From: Chrysochromulina parva
Taxonomy: Eukaryota; Haptophyta; Prymnesiales; Chrysochromulinaceae
Assembly (NCBI GenBank): GCA_002887195.1
Contig: PJAB01000079.1
Coordinates: 1 to 45,866, forward strand
Length of the DNA: 45,866 bases
Direction: 5' to 3'
Positions 10,981 to 21,225 of the stretch are shown in pieces. The notes below the pieces were generated by a model that did no database searches, was not told the DNA's origin, and worked only from the letters and a program-made list of their open reading frames with translations. Both the position numbers and the translations under genes were made by a program. Each line of letters opens with the position of its first letter. Position 1 is the first letter of the stretch.

Positions 10981-11264
10981 CGTCTTGACATTCGGCTATC
11001 TGACGTGTGGCTGCGTGTTACCTTTATCGAGAACTTTAAGTTTGCAAACTATGTAAGTCCGAACGAGCGGAGTGCGCAACCATATGGTTTCGTTTGAATC
11101 TAAAGATACACAGTAGCTACGCCGCAGCTCGAGAAAATCGAGTGTCGGATGAAGATGTCCATGTCGGAATGCAACACATGAACGGCAACCGAACGGAACC
11201 GCACGGCGCCACGCCTAGAGAAACACACGTCCGGCCGACGCAAAAAGTTCCGCCGTGAAAGAGA
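10981..11264. other. Convergent 3' intergenic region
   Basis: 284 bp between the stop codons of Crooked neck (+) and the kinase gene (-). It is less GC-rich than its neighbours and presumably holds both 3' UTRs and polyadenylation sites. No ORF or stable hairpin was recognised. Confidence 0.5.
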
Positions 11265-14200
11265 TTACAAGGGACGTGACACCGGGCCCTTGAGCTTCGT
11301 GCCCAAGTGCAGCTCAAGCTGCTGCTGCTGCTGCTGCGAAACCTTACCCAGGTCGCCCTTGGTGAGCTTGCTCAACTGCTCCTCCAGCTGCTGCTGCTGC
11401 TGCGAGAGCTGCGAGAGGGAGAGCTTGCTCAGGTCGCCCTTGGAGGGGGGCTGCTTGGAGGGGGGCGGCTTGGGCTTGGGCGACTTGAGCGAGCGAGGCT
11501 GCTGCTGCGGCGTCGCAGGCACCGACGGTGCGGGCGTCGAGTCGCGTGTCGAGTCAGTCGGCGTCGTCAGAACAGACTGCCCCGCTTTCAGGGCTTTGGA
11601 TGAGGGGCGCCTGGCGAGCGAGATGAGGTGATCGACGTTGACGCTCTCGATCTGCTTGAAGGACTCGCCACAGTCATCCGGATCCTCCTCGGACGTGTCC
11701 GAGTCGATGTCGATGTCGTGGTCGGCCTTGAAGGCCTGTGGGAAATACGCATCGTCGTCGCCGCCGGCGAGCTGCGGCACAAACGGCGGCGTCGCCTCCA
11801 TCATCTTATCCCAGCGCGTGAAGGCAAAGAAGGCGTGTGCCTGAATCTCTTCGATCCCCGACGCTCCCAGGCGCAGCGCAGGGTCCACCTGGAGCAAGCT
11901 GCGAATGAGCGACGAGGCCACGGGCGAGAGCGGCTGCGTGTTGATCGTCGTGTTCATGATCGCGTTGAGCATCAGCTTGGGCGTTTCGCCCGAAAATGGA
12001 GGCTCGCCCACAGTCAGCTCGTATAACAGGACGCCAACGGCCCAGTAATCGAGCGCCTCTGAGGCTGAGCCGTCCCGGAGCACCTCGGGCGCCACGTACG
12101 GCAGCGTGCCGCACTTCTTGTGCTGCATCATCGAGGTGGAGAGCCCAAAATCGGCGAGCTTGATGTGGCCGCTCTCGGCGATGAGCACATTCGATGGCTT
12201 GATGTCGCGGTGCAGAATGTGCTTCGTGTGCAGGTAGTGCATTCCGAGCAGCGTCTCTGCGACGTAAAAGGCCGCCGAGGGCTCCGCGATGCAGCCGCAC
12301 TCGGCGAGCATCGAGGAGAGGTCGCCGCCGGGCATGTACTCGAGCGCAAAGTAGATGTGGTGCGCCGAACGGAACGAATAGAAAGCGCGCACGAGGTACT
12401 CGCAGTCGTGCTTGGCCAGGATGGCATGCTCGACGTTGATCGAGGTGACCTGGTCAGTGTCGCGCAGGTGCTCCTTGCGCATGGCCTTGATGGCCATCAC
12501 GTCGCCCGTCGACTTCTTCTTGGCGAGCCACACCTGCGCGAAGCCGCCCGTGGCGAGCATCCTGATCAGCTTAAAGTCTCGGATGCCCAGCTTGCCCGTG
12601 ATGGCCATGCCGCGATTGAGCGGGCGCGTCGCGCCAAAGTCGAGAGCGTGCGGGTCGAGGTCGATGAGCTCCTGCACGTTGCTGATCTTGTCGGCGATGA
12701 TGGCCTTGAGCTGCGAGGCGCACGAATAGAAGACGGAGCCACCCATCTCGGTGCCACCCGCGCGCTTGAGCATCGCGAGCTCACGAGCGAGCTCAGTTAG
12801 CCGGCCAAGGTGGTGCAAAGGCGAGAGATTGGTGTCGTCGTTGTGCAAGAGCTGTCCCCCGAGCTCCTGCAGCTTGTCGAGCGGCGCGCACATCAGGTTG
12901 AAGCGCTGCACGGCGATCGACATGAGCGAAAGCAGCGCCTGCCGGCGCGTCGACTGCAGCAGCCCGAGCAGCTCCTTCACCTCCTTGGTGGCCTTCTCCT
13001 CATCGTTCTTCGCCTTGTGTGTCGCCTTGCAGATCGCCGTGTGCAGCTGGAGGGAGGATCGGAGCACCTGTGGGGAAGAGGAGCGGGCGCCGTGGTGAGC
13101 ATTTGCATGCCATCGGAAGCGTGCCAGAGACGGGAGGGAGGATCGGAGCACCTGCTGCTCGCAGATGCGGCAGAGCACAAGCTCATCCTCCATCCCGTCG
13201 TCCTCCTCGTTCCCATCGAGGATACTGAGCATCGTGAGCAGCTCCTTGCTCGAACGCCCCACCGAGCTCTGTCGCCGCTCGAGGAGCATCGCGCGCAGGT
13301 TGCCGGAGTCGCCCTTGCGAAGCTTGCGCTTCTCTGGCTGCGCCAACTTGCCGTCTTTGCCCTCCCGAGGCCCGAAGCTGGCGTCGGACTCACTGTCGAC
13401 GCCCGGGCGCCCCGCCCGATCTACCGGTGCTCCCGCGCTACCCGACGGGGCGCACTCGCCGCACGTCTTGTCCCCCTTGGCGCCCTTCTTGTCCCCCTTG
13501 GGGGTATCGCCTGGGTGCAAGATGCCAAGGAGCTGGGTGACGCAGTTGTTGACGGCGCCTTCGAGCGCCGGGTTGAAGATCGCCGAGTTGACGCCGATGC
13601 CGTACTCGGGCAGCACTCTGCGGGCAAGAGGGGGGAGGAGCAGAGTCACTCTGGGACAATTCAAGCTCGGTAGCTGTGAAGAGGGGGGAGGAGCAGAGTC
13701 ACTCTGGGACAAATCAAGCTCGGTAGCTGTGAAGAGGGGGGAGGAGCAGAGTCACTCTTCACAGGACAATTCAAGCTCGGTAGCTGTGAAGAGGGGGGAG
13801 GAGCAGAGTCACTCTGGGACAATTCAAGCTCGGTAGCTGTGAAGGGCTCAGGCAAGCTCGCAGCTGTGCGAAGTCACACGCACTGTTTATGAGCGTCCGC
13901 GAGGTCGGCCTTGAGATCCTCCTCAAACTGTCCGTGCATCGACCACTTGACGACCTTTTTGGTCGGTGACGACTTCTTGAACGACTGTTCAGGCTTGGGG
14001 TCGGCTTTGCTTTGGGCCCACATGGGGTTCGGCATCGCGCTCGGCGTCGTCGCCGGGTTGTCAGCTGTCGCAGCCGACTTTTCGGCATTGTGCGCCTTCA
14101 GTTGAGCGACAGAACGTGCGCGCTTCTGCTGCGTGCCGATCTCATCTTCTACTGAGCGGATCACCTGATTGAGATCGTGTAGCTTTTCCGTCTCCGACGC

Positions 14201-15462
14201 CTGCTGCCGCTTGCGCGCGACGAAACCCCACAGCGCCGTTAACTCCCTTGGAGCTGGTGGCTTGAGAATATAGGAGTCCGCACCCTCGACGATGCAGCGC
14301 TCGACAGCAGCCGCTTCGGCGGCCGAGTTGAGGTCCGTGGCGAGCATGATCACCGAGACCTCGTTCTTGAGCATCTCCTTGAGCTGGTTGAGCACCTGTG
14401 ATGGAGGTGAGCGCGCAGCGTCAGAGAGCACGCCGGGGGGGGGAGGAGGTATGTGAAGGGTGGCGCAGAGTCAGAGAGGCACGGGGGGGGAGGGACATGT
14501 CGAGAGTGCCGGACCCAGTTCCCTCGCAGGGGTGGCTGATGAGCGGGGCAATCAGCGAGCCATCAGGGCCCACTGATGAGCGGGGCAATCAGCGAGGCCA
14601 TCAGGGCCCACTGATGAGCGGGGCAATCAGCGAGGCCATCAGGGCCCACCTCCACCCCCGGAATGCCCGGCAGCTCGACGTCGCACAGCACGAGCTCGAA
14701 GGGCGCCGAGCTCGCCGAGCCGCCTTGTGCCGCGAAGCCCCGAGGCCTCTTCTGCGCCTGCGTCACAATGTCGAGCGCCTCTTCTCCCGAGGTGCCGACA
14801 GTGACACGATAGCCCATCTGAGTGCACGCCTGAGAGAGGGCGCGCGCCTCGGCCTCGTGAGGCATGACCACGAGCAGCGAGATGCCGTGCGCGGAGGTCG
14901 GGATGGTCCGCGGCGTGCCCGGCGCCACCGGCTGCTTCGCAAGGGTTCCACCCGTCCCGGCGCCCGCCGCAGACCGCGCAAGCGGCGAAGGCCCCGAGGC
15001 CCCTGCACCACCATCCGGGCGCTCGCCGCGGCCGCTGCGATTACCCTTCTTGAGGCGATCCTTGAACTTTTGCATGATGACCTTGGTGTTGGTCTGATCC
15101 ATCTGCCACTCCCACAGCCGCTTCTCGCGATAGGCGAGCTCGCTCGCCAGGAGCTGTGCGATGCCAACCCACTTGTCGAGCTGCGACTCCAGCTGCGCAC
15201 ACCGCCGTTGCAGCGTGATGTCTGAGGGCGCGCCTGTGGCCGCCGCACCATCCTCGGCATGCCCCCATACGTCAATTGTGCTCGTCTGCGAGCGACGAAG
15301 CCCCGGCCGCGGTCCGGACACGAGCTTCGCCTCCTCTTTGGAGATGGTCTCGACCTGACCTGCGACCTCCGGCGGCACCGTCCTTATGATGTCCTCCAGC
15401 ACTGCCGCACGTTGCATCGGCCCACGCTGCTCCCTGCGCCCCGAGGATGAGGACGTGGCCAT
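11265..15462 (-). CDS. AGC-type Ser/Thr kinase with N-terminal degenerate receiver domain and C2H2 finger (IREH1/Rim15/MAST-like)
   Basis: Four exons (15462-14650, 14395-13884, 13617-13152, 13067-11265) total 3594 nt and keep frame, giving 1197 residues. Order: a possible coiled coil near 85-120; a receiver (REC) fold about 193-325 with Asp261 (LVLCDVELPG), Thr291 and Lys316 (YILKPP); a C2H2-like finger C591-x2-C594...H606-x3-C610; an AGC kinase domain about 760-1060 with AIK Lys791, HRDIKPSN Asp885, DFG Asp903 and YVAPE; then an acidic and Pro/Gln-rich tail. The finger and kinase match plant IREH1-type and fungal Rim15-type kinases. The acidic pair that binds Mg in true receivers is replaced (LLVVMPHEAE), so phosphoryl transfer is doubtful. 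Rim15 carries its receiver at the C-terminus; here it is N-terminal. The kinase should be active by motif. Its pathway is inferred only (nutrient or growth signalling). Confidence 0.92.
13068..13151 (-). other. In-frame intron inside the kinase gene's zinc finger (84 bp)
   Basis: 84 bp without a stop, so it can be mistaken for coding sequence. Donor CAG|GTGCTCC, acceptor CCCCACAG|GTGCTCC. CAGGTGCTCCGATCCTCCCT occurs at both boundaries. Removing it converts a 28-residue insertion into the canonical finger C-x2-C-x11-H-x3-C, the spacing of plant IREH1 fingers. The interior carries GCATGCAAATGCTCACCACG, nearly identical to repeats in the intron at 19.5 kb. Confidence 0.9.
13618..13883 (-). other. 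Intron with four tandem polypyrimidine/acceptor repeats (266 bp)
   Basis: Donor AAACA|GTGCGTG, acceptor CCCGCAG|AGTGCTG. Phase 2 joins ADAHK-Q to VLPEYG and is required to keep the frame. Four tandem units of 53, 53, 57 and 53 bp occupy 13628-13843. On the coding strand every unit contains CTCCTCCCCCCTCTTCACAG or a close variant, that is a pyrimidine tract plus an AG acceptor. Confidence 0.85.
14396..14649 (-). other. Intron splitting the receiver domain, with three donor-side tandem repeats (254 bp)
   Basis: Donor GTGGAG|GTGGGCC, acceptor CATCACAG|GTGCTC, phase 0, joining PGVE to VLNQLK inside the receiver fold. Three tandem units at 14537-14573, 14574-14611 and 14612-14649 (37, 38, 38 bp) start exactly at the donor. 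Each begins GTGGGCCCTGATGGCC, so the donor is reiterated. Confidence 0.88.
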
Positions 15463-15665
15463 TGCGGCAAACGTTCCAGCCGTGTAGAAGGGCGGGGGCG
15501 GCTCCGTCCTCTCACACGCGGCAGGCTGCTGCGACAGTCTGCGAACACTTTGGTGAACTCTACGACTGTAGTTGACAGTTTAATTAAAGCCAGAGGTTCA
15601 TAGGAGCAGGACTAATCGTTGCCACACCCTGCATCAGGAAACGGAATTTCAAGGTTCGTCAACGT
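15463..15665. promoter_or_regulatory. Divergent upstream region of kinase and IQ-protein genes
   Basis: 203 bp between opposing start codons, including an AT-richer patch (GTTGACAGTTTAATTAAAGCC near 15571-15592). It presumably holds both promoters; no specific element is identified. Confidence 0.35.
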
Positions 15666-17065
15666 ATGCGCTGTTTCGTGCGTCTTTCTCTACGGGTGCA
15701 CCGTACGCTACCCGACGCCGCAGCCGACGCCATGGCCGCAATCGGTGGCAGTAAAACCCATCTTGCAGCGCGGGTCGCTGACGTGCGCGGCCTTCTATCC
15801 ACACTCGAAGTCGACGCGATGGAGGCCACAAGGCGGCGACGTGCGGTGACGAGCACCGTCCTGCGCTACATGAAAGAAAAGCAAACAGACTGGCCAAAGG
15901 ACGAGGCCGCAACGCGCAAGCACCTCGAGGAGCAGCGTGCCGGTTTCGGTGGCCCCGGAGCCTGGGCGCTCGGAAGTCTGACGACAGCACGGCCGGAAGC
16001 CCTGCTCCCGTCCCCAAAAGAGATCAGCGCATTGGCCGCGATTCTGGGCGACTACCGGCAGAAGGCGGCAAGCCTGCCTCAAGGGACCGGACCGGCGTAT
16101 GGGACGCGGACGGGGCGTCGTTCATCGCCTCACCGCACGAAGCCCCGTGCCAGACGCCCCGTGCAGCGAGCTGAGGCGCCTGGCAAGCGGATCGGATTAA
16201 TGCGGACGGCCTCGACGCACCGCGCGGCCCCTGGCCATGGGAGCCTCGCGGAGAAGCTGCGAGCACGCCACGCCGAAGCTGACGGCGGTGGCCACAGCAG
16301 CGGTCCTGCGGGGCACTCAGGCGACGACGGCGGCAGCCGACGGCTCTTGCTGGACGCTCGGGACGACGCACGCCCAGGGACGCTCGGGACGGCGCTGGCC
16401 GGTCTCGGCGGCCGCACCCGCTCGGGACGGCGCTCGCCTTCCAGGGAGCCGTCACGCTCGCCGTCCCGTGAGCCGTCGCGCTCGCAGTCCCGTGCGCCGT
16501 CGCCGTCGCCGTTGCTGCCGTCGCGCCCACACTCGCCGCTGCGCTCGCTCTCGCCGTTGCCGCCGTCTCGACGCTCGCCGTCGAGCGAGTACGAGCAGTC
16601 GGATGAGGAGCTGGATGAGGAGTGGGACGAGGAGATGGCGCCCTTGGACGGCGATGACACACGGCCGCCGTCGCCGCAGCGACAGCGACAGCGACAGCCG
16701 CCGCAGCGACATCCACAGCCCCAGCCGCCGCCGCCGCCGCAGCGGGCTCGCTCGCCGCAGCAGCGGGCCCAATCCCAGCAGCAGCTCGAGGCGCTCGAGG
16801 GGCTGCAACAGCAGTTACAGACCAAGCAACAGAAGCAGCAAGCGCAACAGCAGGCGCAACTGATGGCCAAGGCCATCGAACGCGCGGTCGCCAAGGCGGT
16901 CGGAGCCGCCAGTGAGCAGACCCAGGCGCAGCTCGCGCAAGTACAAGCGCACGTGCAGGCGCAGGTGCAGGCGCAGGTGGAGGCGAGTGCGCAGGCGACC
17001 GCACACGCGCTACAGGCGGTGCTCACGCACATGCAGCGGCTCCAAGCTGCAGCACCACCACCGCT

Positions 17066-17096
<31 letters not shown>

Positions 17097-19934
17097 GTGC
17101 CGCCCATGCCGCCCATGCCGATGGCGTCATTCGTTGCGCCTGCGCCCTTCCCGTATGGTCCGCCCACCACGGCGCCCTGCATTCCGAGAGCGCCCACCAC
17201 GGCGCCCTTCCCGTATGGGCCGCCCACCTATGCGCCACCCATTCCGATAGCGCCCACCACGGCGCCCGCTCCCAGTGCGCACGCGCCTCCACCGGCACAG
17301 CGCGCCGTCACGGGCACCTATGCACCATGGGCTGTGCCGCCAGCCCCGCCGCCAACGCCTGCTGCACTCGAGCGTCTGCTTCGCCACCCAACACAACAAG
17401 CCGTGCGGAGAAGGAGCATCCTCAAGACGGATGCCCCGTCGGCGCCCATGGACGACGAAGCTGACGAAGCTGCTGCCACCACCGTTCAGAAGATCGTTCG
17501 TGGCCATCAGGCCCGGAGAGAGCTTCCGTCGAGCCCGAGCTCGCGATCTGGCGGAGTGAGATCGCGATCTGGTGGAGGGAGAGAGCTTCCGTCGAGCCCG
17601 AGCTTGGAGGGCGACTATCAGGGCGAGGGCTCGGACGAGGAGGATGGTGAGGGCTACGGCGAGGCAGACGTGCTGTACGACGATCAGTATGGCTCGGAGG
17701 AGGAGACGGAGGAGGAGAGGCAGCTAGCCACCACGGAGCAGAGGGCCGCCATGAAGCTCCAATCGGTCGCACGCGGTCGCAACGTGCGCCGCGACCTCTC
17801 CGCCGCCGATGGGAATCAGTGTGACGAGAGCACACCCGATCCTAATAAGGTACAATGTACGCAGTCGCACGCGGTCGCGCACGTGCGTGCCACGCCGCTG
17901 CCCGTGCGTGCCACGCCTCTGCCCCATGGACGTTGCGGACGAACGACGCCCGCATCTCTCGCCCCGCAGTCTACCCGTGTGGTGGCCACGTCGCTCATCG
18001 CCGCACAACCGCGGGAGACCATTCACACAGACGGTTCACAACCGCGGGAGACCGCAGCACTGAGCACCGCCCGAGCCCCGCCCCGATCGGCAGGCATGCA
18101 CGCAACGGCCGCACGCTCGGTGGCGCGCCCGATGGCCAGAGTGACGATTGCGACGCCCGAGGCGACGCCGGCCACACCCGCCTCCTTCACACCCGCCTCC
18201 TTCACACCCGCCTCCTTCCTGTTGAGCGCTCGCACTCGCAACGATCTCAGCGCTCAGGCGGCCGCAGCGGTCGAGGCGGCCAAAAAGGAGGCTCGGAAGG
18301 AGGCCAGGGAGGAGGCGCTCGCGGAGGCGCGTGCCCATTATGGGTGGGAGCTCGCCGCGGCGCGCGCAGAAGCGAGCGAAGCGGCGGCGGAGGCGGCCTC
18401 GCTGACGGAGCAACTCGCGGCACGGAAAGCCGCCGCGGACCATTCACGTTCACATTCACATTCACGACCGTACGGTGCTACGCACGACGCTTCGGTCCTG
18501 AGCGCACGCGATCCCGGCCCGGCGGCCTCCCTGGCGGAACGACTGGCGGCACGGCAAGCCACCACCCTCGGTGGACGCGAGGCAGACATCCTGGGGCACC
18601 GAGCGAGCTCCGAACGTGCTACTCGAATCGCTACTCGAAGCGAACTTGGAGCATGCGTGCCAAGAGAGATGAGGCACAGGCCCATCGGTGGCCCGACGCC
18701 CACGGCAAGCACCGCGAGCGCCGCGGCGAGCGCCGTGCCAAGCACCGCGAGCGCCGCCCGTCCCGCCGACCGTCTCTCCGCTTGCAGATTCGAGGAGGTG
18801 GGCGGTGCTTGCCACGGCGCTCTCTCCGCTTGCAGATTCGAGGAGGTGGGCCAGCCGTACAGCGGTGGGCGCGGGGGCTCTTCTGCACACTCCGCCGAGC
18901 CCTCTCCCTCGTGTGTGCCTCCGTCACCTGCCGCAGGGCCGCCGGCTCTCCCCCCGGGTGTGAATGGAGTGGCCCCACCTCGAGTGGCAGGACCGCCGGC
19001 TCTCCCCCCGGGGGGCCACTCCATTCACACCCCGAGCCCGGCGGAGCCACCCACCCCGGGGGGGTCGTCGCCCCTGCCACTCGAGGTGGGGCCACTGCAG
19101 GTGGTTGTGGCACAGCATCGCGCCAACTCCCTCTTCGAGCGGCGCAAGTACTGGTACAAGCCCGTGGCCCTCGTGGGGGGAGCTTGCTATTCGATCGCGG
19201 AGGGCGAGGCGGTCATCTTCGTGATGGGCAAGCGCATGCTCACGCACAACGACGGGCAGACGCGGCGCGCGCGCAACAAGCCCGGGTACCTCGTCTACGA
19301 CTGCGCGTCGCGCGCGATGCAGGCGGCGCTACACAAGCCCAAGGGCAAGCTCGCCGCGTCGACGAAGGCGGTGCTGCGCGTGACGGCGAGCCGCCCATGC
19401 GCACCCGAGGGGGCGCGCTGGCCGACGCGCGGCGGCGTGTGGGCCTTCGAGGTGATCGTGCCCGTGGCGATTGCCATCGAGCAGCAGGCATGGATGGATG
19501 ACGAGGTACGTTGATTGCCACTGATGACCTGCCTTGCATGCAAGTGCTCACCACAGCGCTCTCGCCCCTCGTCCATCGTCATCTGCCCACCTGCCTTGCA
19601 TGCAAGTGCTCACCACAGCGCTCTCGCCCCTCGTCCATCGTCATCTGCCCAGGCGTTCGCAGCGAATTGGCTTCCCTCATCGCCCCCCGGCATGTGCAAG
19701 CAGTGTGCCCTGGGCGAGCGCACCTGCATCCAGTGCCGCACCCATCTCGAGGTCGGCGAGGTGCCGCGTCTCCAGCCGGCCGCGGTGCGCGCGCGCCAGC
19801 TGGCCAAGGGGCGTGCACCGTACAGCGGCGTCACGACCCTCGACCCGGATGTCTACGACCCGGACGTGATCGACGACGAGTGGGAGCTGCCAAAGGGCGA
19901 AACGCCAGAGCTAGACCTTAGGAGCTATGTGTAG
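15666..19934 (+). CDS. Large low-complexity protein with IQ motifs and a C-terminal conserved region
   Basis: Exon 15666-19505 and exon 19653-19934 join in phase 0 for 1373 residues. A second in-frame ATG at 15732 (CGCCATGGCC) has the better context and may be the true start. The middle is Arg/Ser-rich, then Gln-rich (QQLEALEGLQQQLQTKQQ), then Pro/Met-rich. Two IQ-like calmodulin-binding motifs are visible: TTVQKIVRGHQARRE and AMKLQSVARGRNVRRD. The C-terminal 250 residues are of ordinary composition (RRKYWYKPVALVGGACYSI, GVWAFEVIVPV) and run across the splice site into C-x2-C-x6-C-x2-C, a possible small zinc site. No family was recognised. Some of the internal repeats (17.5, 18.0, 18.8 and 19.0 kb) might be unrecognised mini-introns, so the internal structure is uncertain. 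Expression as one protein is likely from the shared frame and the conserved-looking C-terminus. Confidence 0.7.
18956..19093. repeat. Interleaved 21-bp perfect inverted repeats
   Basis: Arms 18956-18976 and 19012-19032 are perfect 21-base reverse complements (GGGTGTGAATGGAGTGGCC core). Arms 18971-18991 and 19073-19093 form a second perfect 21-base pair (CCACCTCGAGTGGCAGG core). The two pairs overlap, so only one hairpin can form at a time. They lie within the open frame of the IQ protein, just before a good acceptor-like CACTGCAG|GTGG at 19100. Confidence 0.85.
19506..19652 (+). other. Intron of the IQ-protein gene, with 62-bp tandem duplication (147 bp)
   Basis: Donor GACGAG|GTACGT, acceptor CTGCCCAG|GCGTTC, phase 0. 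Two identical 62-bp units, 19527-19588 and 19589-19650, fill all but the ends. Each unit contains GCATGCAAGTGCTCACCACA, the element shared with the kinase intron at 13.1 kb. The reading frame beyond (AFAANWLPSS...CKQC) supports the acceptor. Confidence 0.88.
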
Positions 19935-21021
19935 TCCGGCTTCAGCCGTGCGCCGATCAGAGTGCGGACGTGCAGCGCCGATCAGAGTGCGTGGAACCGC
20001 GCACAGCCTCAGAGTAGTCTCCTAAGTCGTTTCAGTTCGTTTCGTTCCAGCAGGATGCAGGGTCCATTCCAGGATGGTGTTGTATGTATCCTGATTGCCG
20101 GACTACCCGCCCGCTGAGGTGTGCGTCCATGTTGCGCTCCCGGCTTCGACCTACTTCGAGAGCGCCATCCCGGCACTAGCTGGCACCCGTTCCACTTGCC
20201 GCCTTCTTGCGGGCCCTCCGCCGCCGCTCCGCCTCCCGCCCAATGAATATCAATATGAAACCTGTTAGCAGTTAGGTGTTAGCGTACGTCCACAGCGGCG
20301 TTGCTTCGGTTCGGTTCGCCCACTTGAACACGACAGACAACCAAAGTAGAAAGTTCTAGCGCCCGACGGTACCGACGGGGGGGACCAGGGCACGCTAGAA
20401 CCCATGCTATTTGTAATGCTGCGGAGCGGCGCCGCCACATAGCGCGAACTTCCTACGGTCCCACATCCCACACAGTAACCAAACACAGTACTGGTGGTGT
20501 CAAGGGTTTGGTGGTGGGTTCGCTGAAAAGCCGCCGAACACACGAGCGTGTGTTGGCCCCGACTGCTGCGCTGAGCTCCGTGCTGGGGTTGTTCTTGGAA
20601 GTGCCGCCATTTCGTTTTGGCGAAACAGAGATGCCTGGGCGGAACGAAAAACGTCTGGCAGCGAAACGTTTCGCCGGGAGATGCGAGCGATGTGATTCGA
20701 TGAGTATTGAGTTCGCCTGTCCGATCGTTTCCACGGGCAAGGGGCTGGGACCCTTGCCACGGGCTTTATTTTACCTAGTGTCCTAGATGCAGCGAGCGGG
20801 ATCCTGAGGAGGAGTGGGGACGGTGTCAACAAGGCTGGCTGCTGTAACTCGCACATAGGGGCAGTGGCGAGCGTTAGCAGAAGCTTTGCAGGCTCGGCTT
20901 CGTGTTGCTTGCGGATAGCTCAATGAGCTCATAAGATAGCTGATTGGTTTGAATGGCAAGCGTTTGGGCTCTCAACAAGAGGCTAGAAGTGCGCGCGCGA
21001 GCGCAGGTCGCGCGCGCACCG
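19935..21021. other. Intergenic, no gene recognised
   Basis: About 1.1 kb with only short, unconvincing frames. It holds a 17-bp direct repeat GCGCCGATCAGAGTGCG (19950-19966 and 19975-19991) and the palindrome GCGAAACGTTTCGC (20661-20674). It also has clustered CGTTTC/GAAACG motifs near 20030-20045 and 20625-20675. It may contain the 3' UTR of the IQ-protein gene and the 3' UTR of the small minus-strand gene. Confidence 0.4.
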
Positions 21022-21225
21022 TCAAGTTTCCTTCTTGTCATCTGGCTTCTTCTTGAAGCTCGGAATCACCGTCGCTGTGAACGCGTCGGCGGCCTCCTTG
21101 TCCTTTTGCTGCCTGTCCTCAGGGACGAAGCTGAGGTAGACGATGAGAATGATGCACAGGATCAGCACCGTCCACAGGACCACACTCAGCTCTGGACCAC
21201 GTTCCATCGAAACTCCAATGTCCAT
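21022..21225 (-). CDS. Small single-pass membrane protein, unknown
   Basis: 67 residues from the ATG at 21225; an upstream ATG at 21258 would add 11 residues. One strongly hydrophobic helix (LSVVLWTVLILCIILIVYLSFV) is followed by a charged tail ending FKKKPDDKKET, a lysine-rich end like cytosolic ER-retention tails. It lies alone between non-coding stretches. No family was recognised. The clean amphipathic layout argues for a real gene, but the ORF is short and could be chance. Confidence 0.5.
   Translation of the reverse strand: MDIGVSMERGPELSVVLWTVLILCIILIVYLSFVPEDRQQKDKEAADAFTATVIPSFKKKPDDKKET

Noticed and set aside
13068..13151. 28 residues VLRSSLPSLARF... as part of the zinc finger
   Set aside because: Removal restores the canonical finger spacing and the ends are GT...AG with flanking repeats.
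13630..13845. Peptide repeat SQSDSAPPPSSQLPSLNCP as a coding repeat of the kinase
   Set aside because: The receiver exon and kinase exon join in frame only if this stretch is spliced out, and it carries pyrimidine tracts with acceptors. Alternative inclusion remains possible.
17855..19501. 548-residue plus-strand frame overlapping the IQ protein
   Set aside because: Arg/Gly-rich +1-type shadow. The C-terminal frame chosen continues across the 19.5 kb intron with sensible sequence.
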